Shown: piece by piece, positions 46,931 to 57,093 of the stretch
Layout of the letters: each line of letters opens with the position of its first letter
Numbering within the stretch: the first letter of the stretch is position 1
From: Fonsecaea monophora
Taxonomy: Eukaryota > Ascomycota > Eurotiomycetes > Chaetothyriales > Herpotrichiellaceae
Assembly: GCF_001642475.1 (NCBI RefSeq)
Contig: NW_019174007.1
Location: forward strand, 62,001 to 126,000
DNA length: 64,000 bases
Direction of reading: 5' to 3'
Program-made: the position numbers and the translations under genes
The notes under the pieces: generated by a model
Database searches by the model: none
Seen by the model: only the letters and a program-made list of their open reading frames with translations
What the model was told of the DNA's origin: nothing

Positions 46931-48117
46931 ATGGCAACCGCAAACCACGCTGCATGGTTCCGTCAAGCGAAATCGCCGCTCGAGGTCGGGCCCGCGGACG
47001 TCGGCAAGCCTGGTGCCAACGAAGTTCTCGTCCAGAATCGCGCTGTCGCCATGAACCCTATAGACTGGAAGATACAGAACGGCGCTTTCCCCGCGGGGTC
47101 GTTGCCCCGGATCCTCGGCCAGGACGTCTCCGGCGACATTGTCGAGGTCGGCGAAGGCGTCACGCAGTTTCGGAAAGGCCAGAGAGTGCTCGCCCACGCG
47201 GTCGGGCTGGCTACCAATGAGGCCAGGCATGGCGGGTTCCAGGAGTATACGGTCGTCCCGACGGTGGGATGTTGCGTGATTCCCAACGGGATGAAATACG
47301 AAGAGGCCTGTGTTCTGCCGCTGGCCATTTCGACTGCCGGCATCGGCCTGTTTCACGAGGACAGATTAGGTCTAATGTCTCCCGTGGACGCGGCGGAGAA
47401 AGGCCACCCTGAGCAGGAGGCGATCCTCGTCTGGGGAGGCAGTTCGAGCATCGGGGCTGCCGCGATCCAGCTGGCCGTGGCAGCAAAGTATCACGTTATA
47501 GCAACGGCGTCCCCGCCGAACTTTGACCTGTGCAAGAGCCTGGGGGCGAGCGACGTGTTTGACCGCTCTAGTCTAGGTATCGTGGGTGACTTGACGGCGG
47601 CATTGCAGAAATATACCTGTCGAGGAGCATTTGATGGTGAGGACTGAACACTACAATCGACAAACCTTGAAAGTCATGTCGAATCGGCAAGAAACACTGA
47701 ATTTGACATCTTGGGTTTTCTAGCTATTGCGACGAGAGATACACAGTTGAACGTCGCGCAGGTCCTTGCCCAGCTCGGAGGAGGGAGGATGGCGGTGGCA
47801 CTACCTCCCATCGAGGAACTCCCTGCAACCGTACAGGTGAACGGCAGTGAGTCCCTCGTATAAAGTTGGTGGCCATTGGGTTTGCTCCACGCTAATCTCC
47901 CAAAGTCTTTGCCGTGTCTATTCTGCAGCAAGATAAGGCACTTGGAAAAGCGATATACGCCGATTTCTTACCGCGGGCACTCGAGCAGGATCTGATCAAA
48001 CCGGCCCCGCCGTCGGATGTGGTCGGCCACGGTGTTGAGCACATTCAAGGGGCGCTTGAGAAGTTGCGAGCCGGGGTATCGGGGTCGAAGGTAGTGATAA
48101 CGCTGGGGAGTAGGTGA
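46931..48117 (+). CDS. Zinc-type alcohol dehydrogenase/enoyl reductase, 346 aa
   Basis: Member of the medium-chain dehydrogenase/reductase superfamily, in the zinc-free enoyl-reductase/quinone-reductase-like branch common in fungi. Exons 46931-47636, 47724-47846 and 47906-48117; introns 87 and 59 nt. The N-terminal GroES-like domain has the AMNPIDWKIQNG block and LGQDVSGDIVEVGEGV. The Rossmann domain has ILVWGGSSSIGAAAIQLA (NADPH-binding GxxxxG-like glycine pattern) near residue 160, then LGASDVFD. The structural zinc cysteines are absent. The C-terminus reads GALEKLRAGVSGSKVVITLG. Substrate is unknown; relatives work with polyketide synthases or on small enals and quinones. No synthase lies nearby. 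Confidence 0.88.
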
Positions 48118-51013
48118 GGATAAGGTTGTAGGGACAAGGGACGAGTTCCCAGTATGGTTGGGAGTAAAAAATAGGCTGTGAGGCGTAAACCCTTCGGGCA
48201 CTCCTCAAGACGCCAGCGAAGCGATTAACTACGCGTTTTTGATTAGGGTTGTTTACAGATGGATTCTATGTCACAGAACGATGATATGAGGCTGTTGATA
48301 ATCAATTTAATGTTGCTGGTGATAGAAGTTGAGTTAGTTAAAGAGTGGCGGCGGCGACGAGGCGGAATTGGAAAGTGGAATGGTTATATTGCGATGGAAT
48401 TAGGATCGGAATAACTAAGATCCATAAAAGTCACGTTATCTGTCTTTTCTCTAGCCAATAGATAAGCGCTGATAAGGGCAACCAATCAGAAGCGTGGCTG
48501 TTCGTTCATTATCGGTCGACTCAGGCCGCCGCGCGATTTGTGCGGCGGGCGAACGCTCGTCGACAGGCATATCCGCGGGAATTGTTTTTGGTCAGACAAA
48601 GCTGTCAGACTTGATACATTTTCATACAAAATGCTCGTTGCAGTAAGGAGATAAAGTTTCAAATGACTAGACTCATTTAGTCAGTCGGTCACCATTCGGG
48701 TGCGGTCTTTGGAGGATGGTATGACCAAATGAACAGTTTGCCTTCGAAAATCCCCGCAAACACGTCAAACACAACTGTGACTCCTGCGCCAGACCTAAAG
48801 AACATTCAACACCACCTCAAAGTTTAATCCTTGCTTTCTGAATTATTGTGCTGACATTATCATACGTATCTCACAATTACCATGCGTCGCAATGGCAATG
48901 ACGCGAGGACCACCGGAAGCTGATGTGGTTGTCAGTGTGTCAGTGTGACTCAAAGAGTGTGCCGGGACTGCTCCGTCCACCAGATCAATCATCAACACCA
49001 CGATTTTGGAAAGACGAGCCATAATCATGGTCAAGAGTGGCACGCGAGACCCCGCGCGGGGTAATTATGCTGCAACCTCAGAACAAACACAGGAAGAAAA
49101 TGGAAGAAGTTGTGCTCCCGGCTTGCCCTTGGAGCACATCCTCTACGCCAGTCGCATGGCCGACGTTGGAAAGATCAATGCCCCGTTCCCAATGCCTCAA
49201 TTGCTGTCAGGACGACATCAAGCTGTGAAAGAAGGCGATTGAGGTGCTTCCGGTCAGCCCGGTTGGGATGCCATGGATCGGACTGAGGCGGCGCATTGAT
49301 AAAGTGAAGAAGTGGACTGGACACGCCCGTGGCAGAGGAATCTAAAGCGCTTCAGATTTTGATCCCTAGGGTTACAAAGGTACTTTGAACTGACCTGCAC
49401 AGCTCACACCAGCCGCGTCAGGATCACCAACTCCCGTGGAGGAGACTGCGATGCTCTTGTGGGTGATACTGCCATCTGCAGGACCTGCGTTGGATGCTGG
49501 AGACATGAGGGCGGGTCGGAATACAGAAACGAGAGCGGCTGAAGATGGAACACAGAGAGAGAAATGGACCTCGAAGAACCAGGTAGGTCAGGAACAAGAG
49601 CTTGGAGAGCGGTTTGAAGAGAGTGGAAGGAACAGGATGGGGGACTCGACGATTGTTATATCTCCCCCAGGGGATACTTGAAGCAGGCGACCCTGCAGCG
49701 TGTCAGGCATGCAATTACAACGCCCAACTCTTTGGAATACCAGCATGATTAGAGGGACCTATGATACAAGAAAGAAGAGGACCGGCACATGCCTCACCCT
49801 CGTAATGGCGGGAGCAGGCAGGGATACCGTTCGAGGCCACTGTATAACCATCACAAGAGGACCTTCAGCGTCCAGAGTACGGTTATTGCGGATGAGAACT
49901 TTGGGTCGACTGGAGATATTGTGCGCATAACTGGGGATTCAGTAGGTTTCTTGTGTTTTGGGGGGGGCGGCCTCATGAGGGTAGAGATAGGGGGGGGCTC
50001 ATGAGAGTAGAGAACTTGTGAGGGCGGCAGACTTGTGAGAGCGGTAAAGAATTATGTCCTAATCATGCAGCGCCTAAAAGTCTGACTTGTTTTGCTTTGG
50101 CTCGGTTTGCGTACACCCAAGCTCAACAGCCCTTCTCCTGAACCACCCAACACGACCTCTAGGGAGATAAAACAGGCTAGATTGATTATCCTACCCAGCC
50201 CATAGCTTACTGTCCTGATCCTAGAGAGCCTCACATGTTGTTTTACCGGTCAGAATGCAAGTTTCTCACCTATTGATGGGGTCGGAGGTAACAGGAGGTA
50301 TTACGTAAAGGCTACCCTAGCTCCCTCCTCTTATAGTATTTATTGAATAGTAGTTATAGAAACGGTGACACCTGAAGCCAGGAGTACAGGTAGGCTGTGC
50401 TCCTGACAACCAGGGTTCGCAGAGAAGTTCACAGCAGCAGAATATACATCGTGCAGGCTTCGCACTGGAGATTGGGTTCGGCATGCGTCCATACTCTTAG
50501 ATGTATCATACAGTCCCAAAAAGACCTCGAAAAGAGCCGTCGTTGTGATGCTGACGAATTCGGAATAATACTGTCAAAGGGTCTAAGTGCTACGGCTGCG
50601 TACTCGGTGGTTACGTGGTTCCGTGGGTAATTGGAAGAACGATTTCGGGGGGGAGGGGGGGAACGCGGGCATATGGCGGGGAACAGCGAGAATGCGGCGA
50701 TCGGCTAAACAACGGCGGGCTCATTATCTGGGACATTAACCGATTACCATGTCACAGTCCGCGTCCTGTCCCTGGGCACTCATGGGGGGACATAAACTCC
50801 ACGCAGTCCTGGTATCAACCAGGCTTACATTATTGTTGTCACCGTACCATCGTCGGTTTCTGACACTCTGTGCTACGGACATCTTCGGTTTGGGGCCGGC
50901 GTCATATTAGAAAGTCCGCACGCAGGCAGACCTCTGCCAAACCTCCCCCCTCCCCCTTCCCCCTCCCTCCCCCATGTGGCCTCTGTAAGGGTCGGTCTCG
51001 TGCCTTTGTCAAG
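48118..51013. other. 2.9-kb region, no gene recognised, mixed composition
   Basis: AT-rich patches (48240-48430, 50280-50360) alternate with G-rich runs (49959-49998, 50648-50664). Imperfect direct repeats occur at 49972-50044. The character is unlike the flanking genes and may include degraded repeat DNA. The last part is the promoter of the gene at 51014. Confidence 0.45.
49972..50044 (+). repeat. Imperfect direct repeats
   Basis: CTCATGAGGGTAGAGA is followed about 26 bases later by CTCATGAGAGTAGAGA, and ACTTGTGAGGGCGG by ACTTGTGAGAGCGG. G runs separate the units. No coding role is seen. Confidence 0.6.
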
Positions 51014-52363
51014 ATGGAACCAAAGCAGCCCGAGGGCGTCTTCTCTTTCCTCGACACCGACCTGTACAAGCTGACGATGCAATGTGCGATCCTCAAGTAC
51101 TTCCCTTCGGTCGACGTGGAATACAAGTTCACCAACCGCACCTCGCAGATGCGGTTGGACCAAGAGGCAGTCGCCTGGCTGAGGGAACAGATTACCAAGC
51201 TGGGGAACATCACACTCGAACAGCAAGAGTTGGGATATCTGAGAAAACATTGTCCCTTCCTGGGCTCCGACTACTTGGAGTATCTGCAGAGGTTTCGCCT
51301 CCGACCCGCCGAGCAAGTGCATCTGGAGTTCACGCCCGTCGATGGCACGTTCGGTGACCTCCACATCACCGTCACTGGCCTGTGGGTCGAGACAATCCTC
51401 TACGAAATCCCTCTCCTCGCCTTGACGAGTGAAGCATATTTCAGGTTCGTTGACAAGGACTGGGACCACCAGGGACAAGAGGAACAGGCATATGAGAAGG
51501 GAGTGCAGTTGTTCAGCGCAGGCTGCGTTGTGTCCGAATTCGGCTCTCGGAGAAGACGTGACTTCCACACCCAAGACCTCGTGATCAAGGGTCTGGTCCG
51601 GGCCTCACATGAAAAGGACCGACGTGGAAAGCTATCGGGCACAAGCAATGTGTACTTTGCGATGAAGTATAGCATTCCCCCTGTCGGAACAGTGGCCCAC
51701 GAGTGGTACATGGGCATTGCCGCACTGACCAATGACTACGAAAATGCCAACGAAAACGGCCTCCGGTATTGGCTTGACTGCTTCGGCAAGGGGGTTCTGG
51801 GCATTGCACTCACGGATACCTTTGGCACGCCCGACTTCTTCAAGGCTTTCAAGAAACGAGTACCAGCACGCACGTCGGCGTCACGGGATAATTCGACCGG
51901 GTATACCGAAGAGAACCACAACGCAAATGATCAGCCTTACTATGCTGAAGTCTTTGCGGGCATCAGACAGGACTCTGGCGACCCAAAAGTATACATCGAA
52001 CGCGCTGATGACTTCTACAAGTCAATCGGGCTGAGCCACAAGAGTATTGTGTTCTCAGACTCTCTCAACGTGGAAAAATGCATCGAATATCGAGAGCTGG
52101 CAGAAGCGTGCGGGTTCAAGCCTTCTTTTGGAGTCGGGACATTCTTCACGAACGATTTTAGGCACAAGTCGGACCCTGGAACGAAATCCAAACCAATGAA
52201 CATCGTCATCAAATTGTCAAAGGCAGGTGGTAGACCAGCAATCAAGTTATCCGACAATATCGGCAAGAACACAGGCGACGAGGCAACGGTACTAGATGTC
52301 AAACGCCGTCTGGGTTACACGGAGAAGGAATGGAGGGAAGGTGATGAATCCAGGAGGTGGTGA
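51014..52363 (+). CDS. NPT1: Nicotinate phosphoribosyltransferase, 449 aa
   Basis: Converts nicotinate and PRPP to nicotinate mononucleotide, the salvage entry to NAD (Preiss-Handler pathway). Single exon; the ATG at 51014 is chosen because the frame upstream lacks ATG and is Pro/Arg-rich. The N-terminus has the family FLDTDLYKLTMQCAIL block, then VDVEYKFTNR. Central signatures include EFGSRRRRDFHTQDLVIKG (active-site His and Arg region), GTSNVYFAMKYSIPPVGTVAHEW and IALTDTFGT. The phosphoribose-binding part has AGIRQDSGDPKVYIE and the C-terminal part FGVGTFFTNDF and NIVIKLSKAGGRPAIKLSDN. It ends EKEWREGDESRRW, as usual. Length agrees with the yeast enzyme. All expected blocks are present. Confidence 0.96.
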   Translation: MEPKQPEGVFSFLDTDLYKLTMQCAILKYFPSVDVEYKFTNRTSQMRLDQEAVAWLREQITKLGNITLEQQELGYLRKHCPFLGSDYLEYLQRFRLRPAEQVHLEFTPVDGTFGDLHITVTGLWVETILYEIPLLALTSEAYFRFVDKDWDHQGQEEQAYEKGVQLFSAGCVVSEFGSRRRRDFHTQDLVIKGLVRASHEKDRRGKLSGTSNVYFAMKYSIPPVGTVAHEWYMGIAALTNDYENANENGLRYWLDCFGKGVLGIALTDTFGTPDFFKAFKKRVPARTSASRDNSTGYTEENHNANDQPYYAEVFAGIRQDSGDPKVYIERADDFYKSIGLSHKSIVFSDSLNVEKCIEYRELAEACGFKPSFGVGTFFTNDFRHKSDPGTKSKPMNIVIKLSKAGGRPAIKLSDNIGKNTGDEATVLDVKRRLGYTEKEWREGDESRRW

Positions 52364-53738
52364 TGCTTTGGGGCCAGCCGATGCTAGTGGCGTTAATATC
52401 GCAGCCTTGCTGCCCCCTGGGAGCCCTTGTGGATCGACGGAGGGGCGAGGCTCTAGCACCTTTGTGGGGGTTGTGGCGGGAGAGCTTGTCATTGACCAGT
52501 CGTGATTGGGGTCTTCAAAGTCCCTTTCTAGATGGAATTTTCGCTCCAGGCAGCTGGAATCAAAATGTCGGTGCCTATCTCACGCCACAACGGATCACCG
52601 GGGGGCCGACGTGAGATTTACTCCGGCATCTCAATGGTGGCTGCCGAAAGACGACCATGGCCCAAAGGCGACAATCATAATCACCACAAGTCTTCCGAGT
52701 ATAGGAGTGGTAGGCATGGATGGCTATGGCTCTCCAGCAAATGCTGAAACAATATCTGATGTGACCATCCCCACGCAGAGCGAATCCGTCTCTTTTTCCG
52801 ATACCTGAGGCGTAATTGGCGACACTGGTGAAGGAGCAAAACGTTCCCCATACTAAAGTAAGATTGGTGTGGGCTTGATTGGGTGAAGGCTTCTAGCGAG
52901 CCATGGTTTGTCAGAGTGGTTACCAGGTCTTCGAGGTGTCGAAAATCCATCTAATTATCTTAGCGGGGACGAGGTCGGAATAGGTAAAGTAGAACAGGCC
53001 AAGCGCTGACTTGCGTTTGAGACGATCCAGTGATGATCGTGCTCGTCGACGATGAACGTTTCTTGTGTAGGCATTCTTGTACGAGTTATGATTCGGGTAG
53101 CAGTTGGAGTGGCACAGCCGCAGTCGAAGACGAAGGTTTCGCACCTTTTCTGCTCCACCACACGAAGCTGCAGGTCACAGCGCAAAGCCGCAAGGCCGCG
53201 AGGCCTAGAGGCGCTTCTTTGGGGAGGGCGTGGGAAAAAGGGTGCCCAGACCTTTCCGGACGAAGCCTGTGCGCAGTTCCCTCTAGTAGGGCTAGTAGGG
53301 TCCGAGGGGCACTTTAGGCTCCCCTATGGAATATTCGTACAATTAATGGCCGCAGGGGGGTTCCTCTCGCTGCAGCTCGCTCCCTCACATGCCCGCTTCC
53401 TTCCCTCCCAACTCCGTCCCGAGCTGATCAGATTCCTCGTAGCTCTGATCACTCAGCCCGCCATCTTTCCAAACACCCCAAGATCCTTTCTTCTTTCAGA
53501 TTTTCTATTCAGCCGCTGCTGATTCCACCTCCATCTTAGACTTCCATCTTCCTCCTTTGTATTGCTTTCTTTCTCATCTTCTTCATTCCAGTATCGCGTA
53601 CAGAAGCCATTTGCGCGTGAACCTCCTTTCTCTACAGGTTTCCTGCTCGACGCATTCCCGCGCTAACTGGGAGCCCTCAATTGAACCGTTATTGTTCACC
53701 TACACGATTTTTAATACACGCCTCGCTTTCCAGGCATC
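52364..53738. other. Intergenic, syntaxin promoter and leader
   Basis: No recognisable gene. The last 250 bases are C/T-rich (CTTCCTCC and CATCTTCTTC stretches), as is common in leaders of highly expressed fungal genes. Confidence 0.5.
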
Positions 53739-54986
53739 ATGAGTGTACGTTGTTTCCATGCCGAGAGACATTGGTTGGCTTCACCCTTTGCCCCGACTCC
53801 TGAAACGCAGCCAACAGATATCCTACAACCATTGCTTTGTGCTTCCCCATTGAGAGCTATTGCTGACTGCCGCATCGCTCCGATTAGAACTACCAGCAAG
53901 GCGGCCAGGGTTATGGCACCTATAATCCCTACGGACAAGCAGGCAATCCCTACGCTCAGGGGGGCAATGGCAATGAAGCATATGGCAATCAGGGAAACTA
54001 TAGTGAACGCCCCGAGCCCCAGCAACAAGGGAGCAGCTATTATGCTCAAGATGAACAGCGGCAAGGCGGTTACGGTACACAAAGCTCGACGATACCTTTC
54101 TGTGGCTGCTGGCTAATATACGCTTTTCAGAAATGAGAAACATGAACGGCGCCGACCCGAACCGGATTCTCAATGAATGCCGGGCTGTCGATCAAGCTAT
54201 CGATGAAATCGAGGCAGATCTACAGCGTCTCAAGGGCCTCCAAGCACGATACCTCGCAGACACAAATACATCTGCCCAATCGCCGTTGCGCGTGGAGGTT
54301 GATCGGACGGGAGAAACGATCATGACAAAGTACCGTGGTCTCGTCAGCCGCGTCAAGAATATCAAGCAGCAACCGGAGTCCGGGAACCCGCGCAATGCTC
54401 CCCAGGTGGGCAAAATTGATCGAAGGCTGAAGACCGCGATCAATCAGTACCAACAAGTAGAGCGCGAATTCCGGAAGGCGTCTCAAGAACAGATGGCGAG
54501 ACAATATCGGATCGTCCGCCCCGACGCCTCAGACGCGGAAGTGCGCGAAGCTGTTGAAGATCCTAATAACCAACAAATCTTTTCTTCTGCCTTGATCCAG
54601 AGTGACCGACGCGGTGAAGCACAGTCTGTCGCACGAAACGTCTCGCAACGTCACGAAGATATCCAGAAGATTGAACGACAAATGATTGAGCTTGCCCAGC
54701 TCTTCCAAGATCTCGAGGCACTGGTGGTGCAGCAAGAGCCCGCAGTCACGCAGATCGAGGAGCAAGGCGAGCAAGTCGCAGAACATGTGTCCAAGGCAAA
54801 TGTTGAGCTCGAGGGCGCGGTCGTCAAGGCCCGAGCTGCCCGCCGCAAGAAGTGGATGTGCTTAGGCATTGTCGGTGAGTGTTGTTCCGGTTCTACTGGC
54901 GGGAATATGCTAACTTGTGCCCAGTCCTCATTATCATCATTATTGTTGTGGTCGTGGCGGTGGCAGTTACGGTGACGAAAAATTAG
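53739..54986 (+). CDS. Plasma-membrane syntaxin (Qa-SNARE, Sso type), 330 aa
   Basis: t-SNARE for fusion of secretory vesicles with the plasma membrane. Exons 53739-53744, 53888-54068, 54131-54874, 54925-54986; the first exon encodes only Met-Ser and is followed by a 143-nt intron. The N-terminus is Gln/Gly/Tyr/Asn-rich (NYQQGGQGYGTYNPYGQ). The Habc helices lie at about 70-200 (ILNECRAVDQAIDEIEADLQ, then RRLKTAINQYQQVEREFRKA). The SNARE helix (~225-300) has the zero-layer Gln in LAQLFQDLEALVVQQ. The membrane anchor (VLIIIIIVVVVAVAVTV) is built by the last splice, which joins GIV to VLII. The 6-nt exon is inferred from frame and splice signals; the rest of the model is firm. Confidence 0.88.
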
Positions 54987-55781
54987 GAAGGCGGTAACAA
55001 CAGTCCTCCACCGTCATGAACACACAAAACCATGTTCAATCGCTGGCGAGAATCGTGACATGTGGAACTGGCAGCTCCGCGTTGCAATTGGTTCTTGCAG
55101 GTTTACTTACATTTGACTTCATGTCCACGAAAGGTGGACAGCATCTATTGTTGGTGAAGCAGACCACAAGGTACCTTTTTCTTTGTGTGTGTTTTTGGAT
55201 CGCCCGAGAGTTGACACAACTCGCATTGTGAGGAAGATCAGAGCGCGATAGAGCGGGCGGGGATGGTGGCAGGGAGAGGTTTCAGAATTTCCTATGTTTT
55301 CGCAGAAAAGCCGGCGCAAAAGTGTTCATTTTGTCTTTTTTTTCGGTCCCTTTTGGTGGTGGAGGGGATCCTGGGCTGGTTGGCAAGGATTGACATTGTA
55401 CAGCATCAGAACGCCCAATTAGATACACACACTACCCGCTAATAATTTCTTTCAACTTGTTTTGGACGGTATTGTCGGATTCATTCTTCTACCCAGGTGC
55501 AGCAGTAGCAGGATTGATTGTGTATTCAGTTTTGTAGCTCGGTTTCTCGTTTCCACGGTCCACCACATCGACACTTGCTCGCGGCGCATTACAAGGTTAA
55601 ATGCCATGTAGCGCGATTGATTTTCGCGGCTCTTTGTCAACCGGTATGGCGGATGTCTCCTTTACGTAGGGGTATAGAGCTCGACCATCCAGACAGAGTC
55701 GTGCCGTAGGATCTTAGAAGACAAGCGTCTCTGGAACCCTACATATATATGCATACGTAGTCTGTACTGCAAGTTTAGCAC
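54987..55781. other. 3' intergenic region, convergent genes
   Basis: Separates the ends of the syntaxin and BolA genes. A T-rich run at 55337-55350 and no gene recognised. Confidence 0.5.
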
Positions 55782-56458
55782 TCACGCGGCGCCCTGTGCG
55801 TCCTTTTTCCTCGCGAGCTCCCTCTCCACCTCCTCCGGCGTCTTAGTCCGAAGCTGGAGAGCGTGGATTCCGCCGGGCCGATCGAGCTCCTCTTTCAGCA
55901 GTGAGTAGATCATCCTGTGCCGCGCCGGTTGCGGCTTCGCTTGGAATGACGGAGAGGTGATGTCCAGACTAGCCTTTGTGTTAGTAGTTTAGAAGAAGAA
56001 GCATAATGTGGGGGAAGTTTCCGCAGAGCCTGAGGAGGAGAAGGGGATCTGGAGATGATATGACTCCGATCCTATCACACGAGGCTGCGACGCCCGGGAA
56101 CCCCAAGATCATGGTGAAGAGCACACGCGCCAGTGGCCGGGAAAGGGACGAAGACAAACAGGCCATTCACTTACAAGAAGTGCGTTTCCTTTGAAGTCGA
56201 GCCTACCATGGCCTTGTGGTGGGAATGAAGATGAGAGTCGTTTCGAATGGTGAGGCTTGTGGGGTTCAAAGCCTCTGTCACCTGTCGCCAAGGTTAGACA
56301 CCGTCCCACAGCAAACTGACTGGGTATGTTCAAGAACTGGGCAGATAGATAGATGTGTCCTGAAACGGGGCGGAAACGCCATGGCTTTCTTTCGCTTCTT
56401 CTCAGCTCACCTTTCTTCGGATCGTGTCCTCCACGGGCGTGGTGGAGCTGCTCGCCAT
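55782..56458 (-). CDS. BolA-family protein, 113 aa
   Basis: Small protein of the BolA/IbaG family; eukaryotic members work with monothiol glutaredoxins in iron-sulfur cluster trafficking and iron sensing. Three short exons: 56458-56411, 56281-56175, 55968-55782, with introns of 129 and 206 nt. Splicing gives MASSSTTPVEDTIRRK, VTEALNPTSLTIRNDSHLHS, HHKAM, a SKETHF strand, then PARHRMIYSLLKEELDRPGG and IHALQLRTKTPEE. The invariant His of the BolA signature (RHRMIYSLL) and the DSHLHSHH metal-ligand region are present. Family length. Mitochondrial or cytosolic location cannot be settled from the N-terminus. It is divergent from the phospholipase gene. Confidence 0.92.
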
Positions 56459-57093
56459 CCTTCTCGTCGATACTGCACGGCAAAACGAGGTGCCAGCAGT
56501 TACATAGCGCCTCATTTGGCCACTGACTGGATGGCTTTTCGAGGGGATGGATTTTGGCGCACACACACCAGAGATTGAAGGGATGGAGGGATTTTGATGA
56601 TTGCAGCAAAGATTCAGACTGCGGTCGAGTAAATGATGATGAATGGACATTTTTACGCTGGGGCATTATGTTACTAAGCGCAATTTACAAGGCTTATTCT
56701 ACGACCTCACTTGATGACCTGCATTTGGGGGCAAAAAGACCCCTTGAGGAGCTAGTGTAAGCGGTTGTCAGAAGCGCCCACAGAATCCAGAAACAAGATA
56801 TGGGAACCAGGTATATGAGAACAGCGAGATCTTGAGTGGACCGTGTAACAAGTTGCTTACAAGACTAATATACAACTAGGGTAGCCGAGCATCCTTCTGC
56901 TTCCTTCTTGTCCACCTCAGACTTTCAGCCGCGTCGCCTGGAAGCTTATTTGTTGACGTGGGCCAAGCTGGTCGACTTGGTCCCTCTCTACTCGTATCGC
57001 GACGTTAACACAAAGGACAAAACCCCTTGACATCACGGCTGGTCGATTTACTCTGTGTTCCCCCAAGTTGAGGTCATCGCTACCTTGTCCATC
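56459..57093. other. Divergent promoter, BolA and phospholipase genes
   Basis: No coding frame recognised. CAAGGCTTATTCTACG and other AT-moderate sequence only. Confidence 0.5.

Noticed and set aside
50873..51574. 233-codon minus-strand frame
   Set aside because: Antisense of the nicotinate phosphoribosyltransferase coding sequence.
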